Shown: positions 8,610-17,308 of the stretch, in pieces
Layout of the letters: each line of letters opens with the position of its first letter
How positions within the stretch are numbered: position 1 is the first letter of the stretch
NCBI RefSeq assembly: GCF_024198255.1
Contig: NZ_JAJVKW010000012.1
Coordinates: 62,001 to 126,000, forward strand
DNA: 64,000 bases
Reading direction: 5' to 3'
Source of the DNA: Myxococcus guangdongensis
GTDB taxonomy: Bacteria; Myxococcota; Myxococcia; Myxococcales; Myxococcaceae
Translations under genes and position numbers: made by a program
Notes under the pieces: model-generated
The model's input: only the letters and a program-made list of their open reading frames with translations
The model's database searches: none
What the model was told of the DNA's origin: nothing

Positions 8610-10091
8610 ATGGCAATCCGGGTGGGTTGGATGGGGTTGATACTGGCGCTCGTGTCCGGATGCGCCAGCTCCCGTGCGCTGTGTCCTCTCGAGGGCGGCA
8701 GCCCATGGACGGAGGCCCGCAGCCAGCACTTCCGCGTCCACACGAACCTGTCGCCCCAAGCGGCCAAGAAGGCCGCGCTCGAGTTGGAGAAGCTCCGCCG
8801 CGCGGTGCTGCTGGCCTGGGGACCAGACTTCGATCCGGAGGGCTCCGTGGATGTCATCATCCTGCGCGATGAAGCCGAGCTGGAGGAGTTCAGTCGGGGT
8901 CAGTACCAGGGATTCTCGTCGCTGACGCCCGAGGGGCCGTTGCTCGTCATGGCGGGTGAGGGACATGTCCTGGATGCCGGACCGACCCGATGGATCCAGA
9001 CGCACGAACTGGCACATGACGTGAGCCGCCGCGTGCTTCTCCGCCAACCCCGATGGCTATCGGAGGGGCTCGCCCAGTACCTGGAGACCACCGACGTGGA
9101 CGACCGCACGGGAGAAGCAGTGCTGGGTCGAGCGCACTGGCAGAGTCTGGGCTACGTGCGAGAGCACGGTTGGCTCGACCTCGACGAACTGTGGCGGTGG
9201 GACCGCAAGAAGTCGCTGAGTCAGGAGGAGCAAGAGTGGCGCTACCACTCCGCCTGGCTCTGGGTGCATTACCTCATCAACAGACATTCCCAGCGCTTCG
9301 ACGCGTTCCAGACGCGCCTCGCCCTCGCCGAGGCGCCGCGTGCGGCGTGGGACGCGGTCTTCAACGATGGGGTCGACCTGGGGGACGATCTGCGGACCTA
9401 TGCCACGAGGGGCATCTACGCCGTCCTCACCCAACCCTTGCCACCCATCTCCTCGGACGTCACCGTACGCGAGCTGGACACCACCTCCGTGCACGCCGCA
9501 CGGGCACGCATCTTCATGCATTCACCGGACGGGCGCGCACCCCAGGAGACCCTCCGGGCCGCACAGGCCGAAGTGTTGAAGGGCGTGGGGGAAGACCCCA
9601 ACAGCGTAACCATCGCCGTGCTCGCCGCGCGGCTGAAACCCCAGCGCCGGCAGTTCCTCGCGGGGATGCGCGCCCTGGTGCGAAAACATCCCGAAGACGG
9701 TCGAGCCTGGGACCTGCTGGCGCAGTACCTGGACCCGGTACGTGATACAGCCCAACGGGAGCAGGCCCATGAACGAGCCGCCACGCTACGCCCCCAAGAC
9801 GTACCTGTCCTCGTCCGGCTGGCCAGGCATTACGACAGGACGAACCAGCTTGAGAAAGGCCTCGCAGCGGCACGCCGGGCAGTGCAGCTCGCTCCAGGCA
9901 GCCCCGACGCACTCTCTACCGAGGCAAACCTTTCCTTCCAGCTTGGCGACTGCGTCGCGGCACGCAAGCTCCAGAATCGAGCCCTCGACATGCTCCACGA
10001 GTCCATCGCACCTACGATTCGAGAGACGATGGAAGCTCGACTTCAGGCCTTCGAGCGCCAATGCGATGCCATCCCACCGAGCAAGCCCTGA
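8610..10091 (+). CDS. Lipoprotein with gluzincin-type peptidase motif and TPR-like C-terminus
   Basis: A 493-residue tandem paralogue of the gene at 6963-8417. The signal peptide ends LVSGC near residue 19. Here the zinc motif is intact: THELAHDVSRR gives HExxH at about residue 131, followed some 20 residues later by LSEGLAQYLE, whose glutamate is the likely third ligand, as in MA-clan (gluzincin) peptidases. Helical repeats in the C-terminal third (AHERAATLRP, LAAARRAVQLAPGSPDAL) resemble TPRs. It is probably a cell-envelope metallopeptidase. The substrate is unknown. The GC is a little lower than in its neighbour. Confidence 0.8.
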   Translation: MAIRVGWMGLILALVSGCASSRALCPLEGGSPWTEARSQHFRVHTNLSPQAAKKAALELEKLRRAVLLAWGPDFDPEGSVDVIILRDEAELEEFSRGQYQGFSSLTPEGPLLVMAGEGHVLDAGPTRWIQTHELAHDVSRRVLLRQPRWLSEGLAQYLETTDVDDRTGEAVLGRAHWQSLGYVREHGWLDLDELWRWDRKKSLSQEEQEWRYHSAWLWVHYLINRHSQRFDAFQTRLALAEAPRAAWDAVFNDGVDLGDDLRTYATRGIYAVLTQPLPPISSDVTVRELDTTSVHAARARIFMHSPDGRAPQETLRAAQAEVLKGVGEDPNSVTIAVLAARLKPQRRQFLAGMRALVRKHPEDGRAWDLLAQYLDPVRDTAQREQAHERAATLRPQDVPVLVRLARHYDRTNQLEKGLAAARRAVQLAPGSPDALSTEANLSFQLGDCVAARKLQNRALDMLHESIAPTIRETMEARLQAFERQCDAIPPSKP

Positions 10092-10317
10092 GTCCATTCA
10101 GGGCGCGTGGCGTTCAGAGTGGGACGGCCTCGGCCCTCTTCAAAGGGGGCGAAGCAGGTGTGCAGCCCGCACGACGGGCCCGCACCGGAGCGGGCGCGCA
10201 TCGTCCGTTGGACCTGGGTACACGTCCATTGGTCGACATCCACCATGGTCGGCTCGCGGACCGGCGGCACGGAGTGGTCCTCACTACCGTGGTTCCACCT
10301 TCAACCCCGAGGTGGAC

Positions 10318-10911
10318 ATGCACATGCACATCCGTTCGCTGTGGTTCTCGATGTTCGTCCTGGTCTCCGGCGCCCTCACTGCTTGTGGCGCGGCGGACAG
10401 CCCGGTCCTCCAGGAGGACTCCTCACTGGCGTCGAGCGAGGCGCCGCTGCTCGGCACCGTCACCTGTCTGCTCGGGACGTCGACCCTCTCCTTCTCGCCG
10501 CCCCTCACCAACACGCCCCAGGACACGACGGTCTCCGGGAGTGGGCCGCTCACCAATTGCACCGCCGTGCTGGCGGACCCGGTGCACTCGGCCACCACGC
10601 GCCTCGGGCCCGTGCTGCGCAGGAATCTCGCCTGCGACTCATTGCTGAACCTCATCGGTGGCGGGCTGACCGTGACGTGGAACACGGGCGAGACGTCACA
10701 GCTCGCACTCACCCAGGTCGTGGTCTCAGGCGGCACCACGACGCGGACCACGCAGCAGATCGGCACCGTGGTGTCGGGCAAGTACGAAGGAGCCACGGCG
10801 GTGCGGACGCTCGTCTATGTCGTCGCGGATGTGGAGAACGCCTGCGCCTCTCCGGAGGGGCTCGCCCAGTACACCAGCACGCAGACGCTGGCGTTGACGC
10901 TCATCCCCTGA
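10318..10911 (+). CDS. Duplicated lipoprotein, copy 1
   Basis: A 197-residue protein beginning MHMHIRSLWFSM. The lipoprotein signal ends GALTACG near residue 23. The ATG at 10318 has GAGGTGG just upstream and is preferred over the longer open frame. The mature part is a Thr/Ser-rich beta-type domain with conserved cysteines (TNCTAVLA, CDSLL, ENACASPEG) and no motif I recognise. Copy 2 downstream is the same length with most differences in the first half. The last roughly 60 residues are almost identical. Probably a surface or periplasmic lipoprotein. Function unknown. Confidence 0.75.
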   Translation: MHMHIRSLWFSMFVLVSGALTACGAADSPVLQEDSSLASSEAPLLGTVTCLLGTSTLSFSPPLTNTPQDTTVSGSGPLTNCTAVLADPVHSATTRLGPVLRRNLACDSLLNLIGGGLTVTWNTGETSQLALTQVVVSGGTTTRTTQQIGTVVSGKYEGATAVRTLVYVVADVENACASPEGLAQYTSTQTLALTLIP

Positions 10912-10944
10912 CGACACGGGCCGCGGTGCGGCTCGGCGAACCGG

Positions 10945-10966
10945 GAGCCCGCAGCGCTGCGGGCTC
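10945..10966. terminator. 22-bp perfect palindrome after lipoprotein copy 1
   Basis: The arms are GAGCCCGCAGC and its complement, 33 bp past the stop codon at 10911. A GC-rich hairpin without a clear T-run is a common terminator form in myxobacterial DNA. It separates the two lipoprotein copies and suggests that they are transcribed independently. Confidence 0.5.
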
Positions 10967-11087
10967 GCATCGCCTGTTGGACCTGGGTACACGTCCATTG
11001 CTCGACATCCACCACGGTCGGCGCATGAGGCAGCGGCACGGCGCGGGCCCTCGCTACCGTGGTTCCACCTTCAACTCCGAGGTGGAC

Positions 11088-11681
11088 ATGCACACGCACA
11101 TCCGTTGGCTGTGGTTCATGGCATTCATCCTGGTCTCCGGCGTCCTCACTGCTTGTGGCACGGAGAACAGCCCGGTCCTCGAGGAGGAATCGTCACTGGA
11201 GTCGAGTGAGGCGCCGCTGCTCGGCTCGGTCATCTGTCCGCTCGGGACGACGACCATCTCCTTCTCGCCGCCCATCACCAACACGCCCCAGGACACGACG
11301 GTCTCCGGGAGTGGGACTTTGACCAACTGCACCGCCGTGCTGGCGGCCCCGGTGCACTCGGGCACCACGGGCTTCTCTCCGGCGCTGCGAAGGAACTACA
11401 CCTGCGACTCGCTCCTGGGCATCAGCGGAGGTGCGGTGACGGTGACGTGGAACACCGGTGAGACGTCACAGCTCTCGCTCACCCAGGTCGTGGTCCAGGG
11501 TGGCACGACGACGCGGACCACGCAGCAGATCGGCACCGTGGTGTCGGGCAAGTACGAGGGAGCCACCGCGGTACGGACGCTGGTCTTCGTGGTCGCGGAC
11601 CTGGAGAACGCCTGCGCCTCTCCGGAGGGGCTCGCCCAGTACACCAGCACGCAGACGCTGGCGTTGACGCTCATTCCGTGA
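11088..11681 (+). CDS. Duplicated lipoprotein, copy 2
   Basis: A 197-residue paralogue of copy 1, beginning MHTHIRWLWFMAF, with lipobox region GVLTACG and the same GAGGTGG ribosome site before ATG 11088. It keeps the cysteine pattern and the SGKYEGATAVRTLV and QYTSTQTLALTLIP segments of copy 1. Substitutions cluster in the first 120 residues (for example LRRNYTCDSLLGISGG against LRRNLACDSLLNLIGG). No enzymatic motif is visible. A terminator-like hairpin follows at 11693. Confidence 0.75.
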   Translation: MHTHIRWLWFMAFILVSGVLTACGTENSPVLEEESSLESSEAPLLGSVICPLGTTTISFSPPITNTPQDTTVSGSGTLTNCTAVLAAPVHSGTTGFSPALRRNYTCDSLLGISGGAVTVTWNTGETSQLSLTQVVVQGGTTTRTTQQIGTVVSGKYEGATAVRTLVFVVADLENACASPEGLAQYTSTQTLALTLIP

Positions 11682-11692
11682 GGTGAGGGACA

Positions 11693-11719
11693 GGCTCCGG
11701 AAGCCCCTCTTCCGGAGCC
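11693..11719. terminator. Hairpin between convergent lipoprotein genes
   Basis: An 11-bp perfect stem (GGCTCCGGAAG and its complement) with a 5-base loop sits between the stop at 11681 and the convergent gene ending at 11730. It has no strong T-run. Its place between two converging genes supports a bidirectional terminator. Confidence 0.6.
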
Positions 11720-11729
11720 CGTCGTGTTG

Positions 11730-12023
11730 CTAGAGCGCCAAGGCTGGCAGGCACCTGGTGATTTCGGTCGTGCTCAGCCCGCACCTCCCCAGGCACGGGA
11801 CCAGGTCGAGTACGGACCCCTCGACACAAGCCACCAAACACACCCGGAATTCCTCCGACCCCGGGTTCACACAGGCGAGGAACTCTGGAAGGCCAGCGGC
11901 CTCGACATTCGCTTCTCCCGTGGGAGGCACCTGCTCGGGAGCCTGGGGCTCCGGGGCGGGACCACAACTCACGGCCATCATCAACACGAACGCTCCAGCC
12001 AATCGCTTCATCGGATTCATCAT
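11730..12023 (-). CDS. Small cysteine-rich lipoprotein
   Basis: A 97-residue protein. The start ATG at 12023 follows AGGAGGCG by about 8 bases. A longer frame upstream has no ribosome site. The signal MKRLAGAFVLMMAVSC gives a lipobox. The mature part is Pro/Glu-rich, then has a compact segment with six cysteines (FLACVNP, VCLVAC, VPCLGRC, RCLPALAL), suggesting a disulfide-linked helical domain. No known family recognised. It lies in the same orientation as the two lipoprotein genes to its right, 156 bp away. Confidence 0.65.
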   Translation of the reverse strand: MMNPMKRLAGAFVLMMAVSCGPAPEPQAPEQVPPTGEANVEAAGLPEFLACVNPGSEEFRVCLVACVEGSVLDLVPCLGRCGLSTTEITRCLPALAL

Positions 12024-12179
12024 GAGGGGACGCCTCCTGTTGGTGTTGCAATGGACAGGGTCCCAGCTCAATGGATGACTCGACAGTCGGCCTGGGTCTC
12101 AGGTCGCGTCCACGGGGCACCAGTTCCCCCGCCCTCGAGTGTGAATTCGCGGTGCGGGTCGACGGGCGCGCGCCACGCC

Positions 12180-12749
12180 TCATCGTGGAGTTCCACCATC
12201 CGGGGAGGAGGAAGGCGCCGTGCCTCCGTCGAGCCACGAGGATGGCACCGACTCCATGGGCGCACCCCAGGTCGTATCTCCCACAGGGATGTCCGCGCCG
12301 GGCATCGACGCGGGAAGCCCTGCATCAGGAGGAGGCGGGAGATTCGATGGCGCTTCGGGCTCACCCTCGAAGTGGCGTCGCAGAATCCGCCCCTCGCTGT
12401 CGATGGCATACCGCACGCCACCATCCAGCATCCGCGGCTCCGACCCGCAGGCCCCGGGGTTCGCGGAGATGCCCACGAAGAACAGCGCCCCCTGCTTGAG
12501 CACACAATAGCGATAGGACTCCTGCCGATTCCAACACGAGCGCTCACGCGCCTCCGCCGGGAGGAAGTCGTTGGCGGCAATCGACAAGGCTCGCAGCATC
12601 TCGCCGTCCACCATCCAGGGATGCTCCGGTGCATCCAACGCCTCGGGAAAGGAGACAGACAGGTCTTCTTGGGGCAGGGCCACGCGTGCTCCCGGGTGAT
12701 GCACGCAGCTCGACACCAGCGCCAGCAGCGCCAGCAGCAGAGGTCTCAT
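12180..12749 (-). CDS. Lipoprotein of unknown function
   Basis: A 189-residue lipoprotein with signal LLALLALVSSC near residue 15. The middle has CWNRQESYRYCVLKQGALFFV and a second cysteine-containing strand. The C-terminal 60 residues are a low-complexity Pro/Asp/Gly tail with repeated PDGGT-like units, typical of a surface-exposed linker. Its ATG overlaps the stop of the upstream JAMM-like lipoprotein (ATGA), so the two are translationally coupled and probably act together. The family is not recognised. Confidence 0.65.
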   Translation of the reverse strand: MRPLLLALLALVSSCVHHPGARVALPQEDLSVSFPEALDAPEHPWMVDGEMLRALSIAANDFLPAEARERSCWNRQESYRYCVLKQGALFFVGISANPGACGSEPRMLDGGVRYAIDSEGRILRRHFEGEPEAPSNLPPPPDAGLPASMPGADIPVGDTTWGAPMESVPSSWLDGGTAPSSSPDGGTPR

Positions 12750-13510
12750 GGCGTGTTGCTCCTGTCGCAGGGGCGACTCACCTTCTGGACGGTGAACTTC
12801 CTGTCATCGGTGTCGGACCAACGCACCGAGCCCGTCTGCTCACATCGCCAGCTTGCATCGGCACGCGTCCACTTCAGCATCTGCCCGGTCAAGGGGATGT
12901 ATTGATGGAAGCCGTCACATGACGGCTCCGATGCGCTTCGAGAGAAGAACGCGACGACGGACAGCCGCAGGCGTCCGTCCTTCGTCTCACTCTCGAATCC
13001 ATGAACCATCCCTTCCGACACGATGAACTGGATGTCGCTCTCCGTCAGGCTGCTGCCATAGGGATGGTTGTGGAGTGCATAGATGTAACGAATGGAGTCC
13101 GCCGGGTAGCGGGGGTCATCCACCATCGACGGCAACAAGCAGCTCTTGCTCCGCTGGAGGGGATCCACCCTCGACTGGTCGGTCAGCTTGCTCATCACGT
13201 ATTGCTGCTCGGGCGTGTAATAGACCCACGCGCAGTACTCGCTGGAAGCACGCCAGCGGACCTCGAAGTCCGGGTGCTCCCGCGCTCCCGCGCTCGCGTT
13301 GGGCTTGGCGAGGATCTTCCGACACGCTGCGAGCAGGGCACTCGATGGTGAGCTGAAGGGCCCGAGCAAGGGCCCCGGCAGCTTGTCGAGAAACGGTGCA
13401 TCCGGGGCGGGTCGCACGACATCTGGGTCCACCGTCGGCGAAGAGGCACAAGCTCCCGCTAGCAACGACAAGGGCAGGAAGCACCAGGCCCCACATGCCA
13501 CTGCCTTCAT
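12746..13510 (-). CDS. Lipoprotein with JAMM/RadC-like metal motif
   Basis: A 254-residue lipoprotein (signal ending LLAGAC near residue 21). Around residues 145-165 it reads YALHNHPYGSSLTESDIQF. H-x-H-P followed by a spaced Asp matches the zinc ligands of the JAB/JAMM fold, closest in look to RadC (HNHPSG...D). The Asp is preceded by T-E-S rather than S-x-x. No other domain is obvious, though eight cysteines suggest disulfides. JAMM proteins are usually cytoplasmic isopeptidases or DNA-associated, so an exported lipid-anchored form is unusual. It is coupled by ATGA overlap to the lipoprotein gene at 12180-12749. Activity is inference only. Confidence 0.65.
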   Translation of the reverse strand: MKAVACGAWCFLPLSLLAGACASSPTVDPDVVRPAPDAPFLDKLPGPLLGPFSSPSSALLAACRKILAKPNASAGAREHPDFEVRWRASSEYCAWVYYTPEQQYVMSKLTDQSRVDPLQRSKSCLLPSMVDDPRYPADSIRYIYALHNHPYGSSLTESDIQFIVSEGMVHGFESETKDGRLRLSVVAFFSRSASEPSCDGFHQYIPLTGQMLKWTRADASWRCEQTGSVRWSDTDDRKFTVQKVSRPCDRSNTP

Positions 13511-13676
13511 CGGTGCATCCTCCAGACGCGCCTCCCACGACTGGAGCCCAATCTATCGACCCTGTCCCGCTCCCTCAACAGCAATCCATTAAAACCCGTC
13601 TAACAAGGAAATATCCCACCGAGTTTCGTGGAACCTGGGAGGTTGTCACTCCCTCAGTCATGGCGCATCCAGGGTT

Positions 13677-13716
13677 CGTGGCGGGCATAGACCTCCAAGG
13701 TCCGATGCCCGCCACG
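13677..13716 (-). terminator. Terminator of the amidohydrolase gene
   Basis: A 12-bp perfect outer stem (CGTGGCGGGCAT with its complement) encloses an inner GACCT/AGGTC stem. It lies 6 bp beyond the stop codon of the amidohydrolase. A long GC-rich hairpin at this place is a convincing transcription terminator despite no T-run. Confidence 0.7.
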
Positions 13717-13722
13717 CCTCAC

Positions 13723-16700
13723 TCAGTCACACGAATGCGTGTGCGTATGCGCGCTGGCCTTCGGGCTCCAGCCCTCGTTGCCGTCCTTCTCGAAGAAGAA
13801 CTTCGCGCGCTGGCGCTGCCGCGTGCCCACTTCATTCAACGTGGCCGCGTCGTACAGCCGCCCGTTCACCATCGTGTAGCGCACGGAGCGGCTGTTCATC
13901 AGGTCCTCCAGCGGGTTCCGGTCCAACACGACGAGGTCCGCCAGCTTCCCCTCCTCCAGCGAGCCAATCTCCCCATCCATGCCCAGATAACGCGCCCCAC
14001 CCAGCGTCCCCGCGCGCAGCGCCTGCAACGGCTTCATCCCACCCTGGCCGAACATCGACAGCTCCCAGTGCGCCGCCAACCCCTCGCGCTGTCCATGCGC
14101 GCCGAGCTGCACGTTCACTCCCGCCTCGTTCAGCTCCCGCGCCGTCCTCGCCGCGTCGACGTGATTCAACTCATCGTCCGGCACCATCATCCGCCGACGG
14201 CTGCGTGAATCCACCACCCGCCGCGGCACGAAGGACAACAGCCGCTCGTCCTCCCAGACGTTCGTCTTCTGGTACCAGTAGTTCTCACCCCAGTTGCCGC
14301 CATACGCCACACCCAACGTCGGCGTGTAGCCCGTCCCACTCTTCCCCCACAGCTGCTTCACGTCCGCGTAGATGCGCGCCACCGGAATCGCGTGCTCCAC
14401 GCCCGTGTGCCCATCCACCACCATCGTCAGGTTGTGCTGCAACAACGAGCCACCCTCGGGCACCACCAGCATGTCCAGCTCCCGCGCCGCCTGGAGCACC
14501 TTCTGCCGCTGGTCCCGCCTCGGCTGGTTGTAGCTCTTCACGCTGAAGGCCCCCATCGCCTTCATCCGCCGCAGGTGCGAGCGCGCATCGTCCAGCGTCT
14601 CAATCGGCGCCCGATACCCCACCCCCGCCGCGCCATACAGAATCGTCCCCGTCGAGAAGATGCGCGGCGACACCAACGCCCCCGCCTTCCCCAGCTCGCT
14701 CGCCGCGAACACCTCCTCCGACGCGTTCGACGGGTCATGCAACGTCGTCACCCCGTACGACAGCGACGCCGCCTGCACCCAGCTCTGCTCCGGCATCAGC
14801 CCATCCACCCCCATGGCCCCGTGCCAGTGCACGTCCACCAGGCCCGGCATCACCGTCTTGCCCTTCACATCCACGACCTTCGCCCCGGCCGGCACCTGCA
14901 CCTTGCCCACCGGGCCCACCGCGACGATGCGGTTGTTCTTCACCACCACCACGCCCTGCTCGAGCACCTCGTCACCCTTCATCGTGATGACGCGCCCACC
15001 CACCAACGCCAGCGTCCCCTCCGGCATGTCCGCCTTCACCGGGAACGACAGGTCCACGCCCTTCTCCGGCGCCGGCGGCAGCTTCTCCGGCGCCCCCTCC
15101 ACGAAGGTGAACGCCTGCTTCAACTCCCGCGTGAAGAGCTCCGGCCCCAGCGCCCAGTGCAGCCCCTGGCTGTTGCCCGCCCAGTGCAGGTACTCGCCCG
15201 CGTCGCGGCTCACCTTCGCCACCGGCAACGCCTTCGCGTCCGGCCCCACCACCGCCGCCTTCGCCCCCTTGGGGAACGGCGTGATGAACGCGTTGAAGTT
15301 CTCCCGGAACGCCACCCACCGCTCGTCCGGAGACACCTTCAGCTCCGTCGCCTCCGCGCTCGTCACGTGCGTGCGCTCCTGGCTCCCGTCCAGACCCACG
15401 CTCTTCAACGAGCGCACGTCCTCCTTCTCCTTCGACTCCACATGCAGGAAGTACACGCGGTCCGAGCGCACACCGAAGTGCGGCTGCTCGCCATCCCGCG
15501 CCAACCTGCGCGGCGTGCCTCCCGCCACCGGCTGCACGAACAGGCCCGTCTCCCGGCTCCACTGTCCCGGCATCAGGTAGCCATCCCCCGACGCGCGATA
15601 CACCAGGGACTTCCCATCCGGGCTCAGCGCCGGCTCCACGTAGTAGCCCGGCCGTGTCGACACCACCTTGCCCTCGCCACCCGTGGCCGACACCACGCGG
15701 ATGGCGCCCAGCTTCTCGTCGTCCCACGTCGTGTAGACGATGGAGCGCCCGTCCCGCGAGAACGACGGGTAGAACTCCAGGTGGTCGTCCTGCTTCGTCA
15801 GCCGCTTCGGCGTGCCCCCCGGCAGCTCCTTCACGTAGAGCTTGCCCAGCGACTGGAACACCACCCGGTCCCCCTTCGGAGACACCTGCACCCAGCGCAG
15901 CATCTTCGTGTTGAAGCGCTCCGGCGCCACCGCCTGCGGCGAGCGCACCGCCTCGAAAATCGTGCGCGTGCCCTTCACCCGGAACGGGATGGGCGTCACC
16001 TGCTTCGTCGCCACGTCGATGCGCTGCAGCTTGCCGCCCGCCCAGAAGACAATCGCCTTGTCGTCACGCGTCCACGCCAGCGTCGGATACACGCCGTGGA
16101 TGGCCCACGTCTCCTGCATGTCCCGGTCGAGCCCGTCGTACAGCGGGCGCTCCGCCCCCGAGGCCACGTCCGTGACGTAGAGCACCGTCTTCGTCCGCAC
16201 CCGGCGGATGAACGCCAGCTGCTTGCCGTCCCGCGACGGCGTCGGACGGATGGAGCCTCCCGGCCCGGTGACGAAGGGGTCGATCTCCTTCGTCTCCACA
16301 TCCAACCGCTGGATGGCGTAAATCTCGCCGTTGGGGTCCTTGTTGTATTCGAACGTCCGGCCCGGCGTGACGTCCTGGCTGAAGTAGACGTAGCGGCCAT
16401 CCGGGGAGAACGCCGGCTCGCCCAGGTCCTTCTGCTCGTTGGCGCGCTCGGTGAGCTGCACGCCGTCGCCGCCGGAGCGGTGATACATCCACACCTCGCC
16501 CGCGCCCAGCGAGCGGCGCGCGGTGAAGTGCTTGCGCGCGACGATGAACTGTCCATCCGGGCTCCACGCGGGGCTGTTGAGCAGGCGGAACTTCTCCTGC
16601 GTCACCGCCTTCACGTCCGAGCCATCCCGCTTCATCACCCAGATGTTGTCGCCCCCGCCCCTGTCACTGGTGAAGGCGATGGACTTCCCATCCGGGCTGA

Positions 16701-17121
16701 AGCGCGGCTGCATGTCCCAGGACACCCCCGAGGTCAGCGCCTTCGCCTCGCCGCCCGCCAGCGGCAGCACGTAGATGTCGCCGAGCAAATCGAAGACGAG
16801 CTCATCCCCGGTGGGGCTCACGTCCACGTTCATCCACGTCCCTTCCGAGACGTCGATGGACACCTGCTTCGCCGGGAACCCGGGAGCGTCCACCTTCCAC
16901 GCGTCCTTGTCCTTGTCGGCCTTGGCGGACTCGGTGTCGGACGGGGCGTTGGGGTCCACCTCCACGGCGCGGCCGGCCTCACGGGCGGCGTCATCCTTCT
17001 TCACCGGGATGGGGGGCGTCGGGTCCTGCCGGGCGGCGGGGGGCGTCTGCGCGGGCTGCGCGGCGAGGAGCGCGCCCGGAACGAGCAACAGGGCGCAGAG
17101 AGCAGAGGTCAGTCTTTTCAC
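13723..17121 (-). CDS. Secreted amidohydrolase with N-terminal PD40/TolB-like beta-propeller
   Basis: A 1132-residue protein with a Sec signal peptide (MKRLTSALCALLLVPGALLA). After a Pro/Lys/Asp linker, residues about 80-680 hold many PD40 blades (for example PRFSPDGKSIAFTSDRGG and PAFSPDGRYVYFSQD), forming TolB-like propellers. Residues about 690-1110 are an amidohydrolase domain: MPGLVDVHWHGAMG gives the metal-binding HxH, VDGHTGVEHAIP a further His, and LGMDGEIGSLEEGKLADLVVLD the usual C-terminal signature. The place where many relatives have a GTD aspartate reads LGAHGQ. It is probably a periplasmic or secreted hydrolase acting on peptides or related amides. The substrate is unknown. A single gene, divergent from the thioesterase pair. 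Confidence 0.85.
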   Translation of the reverse strand: MKRLTSALCALLLVPGALLAAQPAQTPPAARQDPTPPIPVKKDDAAREAGRAVEVDPNAPSDTESAKADKDKDAWKVDAPGFPAKQVSIDVSEGTWMNVDVSPTGDELVFDLLGDIYVLPLAGGEAKALTSGVSWDMQPRFSPDGKSIAFTSDRGGGDNIWVMKRDGSDVKAVTQEKFRLLNSPAWSPDGQFIVARKHFTARRSLGAGEVWMYHRSGGDGVQLTERANEQKDLGEPAFSPDGRYVYFSQDVTPGRTFEYNKDPNGEIYAIQRLDVETKEIDPFVTGPGGSIRPTPSRDGKQLAFIRRVRTKTVLYVTDVASGAERPLYDGLDRDMQETWAIHGVYPTLAWTRDDKAIVFWAGGKLQRIDVATKQVTPIPFRVKGTRTIFEAVRSPQAVAPERFNTKMLRWVQVSPKGDRVVFQSLGKLYVKELPGGTPKRLTKQDDHLEFYPSFSRDGRSIVYTTWDDEKLGAIRVVSATGGEGKVVSTRPGYYVEPALSPDGKSLVYRASGDGYLMPGQWSRETGLFVQPVAGGTPRRLARDGEQPHFGVRSDRVYFLHVESKEKEDVRSLKSVGLDGSQERTHVTSAEATELKVSPDERWVAFRENFNAFITPFPKGAKAAVVGPDAKALPVAKVSRDAGEYLHWAGNSQGLHWALGPELFTRELKQAFTFVEGAPEKLPPAPEKGVDLSFPVKADMPEGTLALVGGRVITMKGDEVLEQGVVVVKNNRIVAVGPVGKVQVPAGAKVVDVKGKTVMPGLVDVHWHGAMGVDGLMPEQSWVQAASLSYGVTTLHDPSNASEEVFAASELGKAGALVSPRIFSTGTILYGAAGVGYRAPIETLDDARSHLRRMKAMGAFSVKSYNQPRRDQRQKVLQAARELDMLVVPEGGSLLQHNLTMVVDGHTGVEHAIPVARIYADVKQLWGKSGTGYTPTLGVAYGGNWGENYWYQKTNVWEDERLLSFVPRRVVDSRSRRRMMVPDDELNHVDAARTARELNEAGVNVQLGAHGQREGLAAHWELSMFGQGGMKPLQALRAGTLGGARYLGMDGEIGSLEEGKLADLVVLDRNPLEDLMNSRSVRYTMVNGRLYDAATLNEVGTRQRQRAKFFFEKDGNEGWSPKASAHTHTHSCD

Positions 17122-17308
17122 CAGAGGTCCTCGTGTTGGGGGACTGTGCGAGACAGGGCCGTGCGGGGCGCCACACTATCCGGCTCCCCGGGGACACGCT
17201 CGGCGCGACGTGAACAGGGGGACAGGCGGGCCTCTTCCTGAGCGGCCGCGGTGGGCTCGACGCGATTCGTCACGCGCCATCCGGAGGTGTTTCTGTTATC
17301 CGCATCCC

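Larger units (their letters stand above)
10203..11681 (+). repeat. Tandem duplication, unit about 770 bp
   Basis: Two head-to-tail units each carry a conserved leader (shared GGACCTGGGTACACGTCCAT at 10210 and 10979), the CTACCGTGGTTCCACCTTCA stretch before the start codon, and a 197-codon lipoprotein gene. The offset is 770 bp at the start and stop codons and 769 bp in the leader, so the spacer has one indel. The non-coding leader being copied along with the gene implies that each copy brought its own promoter region. Confidence 0.85.

Noticed and set aside
14392..17241. Very long open frame on the strand opposite the amidohydrolase
   Set aside because: It is an antisense product of GC-rich codon bias (Arg/His/Leu-rich translation), while the opposite strand has a signal peptide, PD40 blades and amidohydrolase motifs. 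The same applies to long antisense frames over ppk1, the GH15 gene and the PCAT gene.
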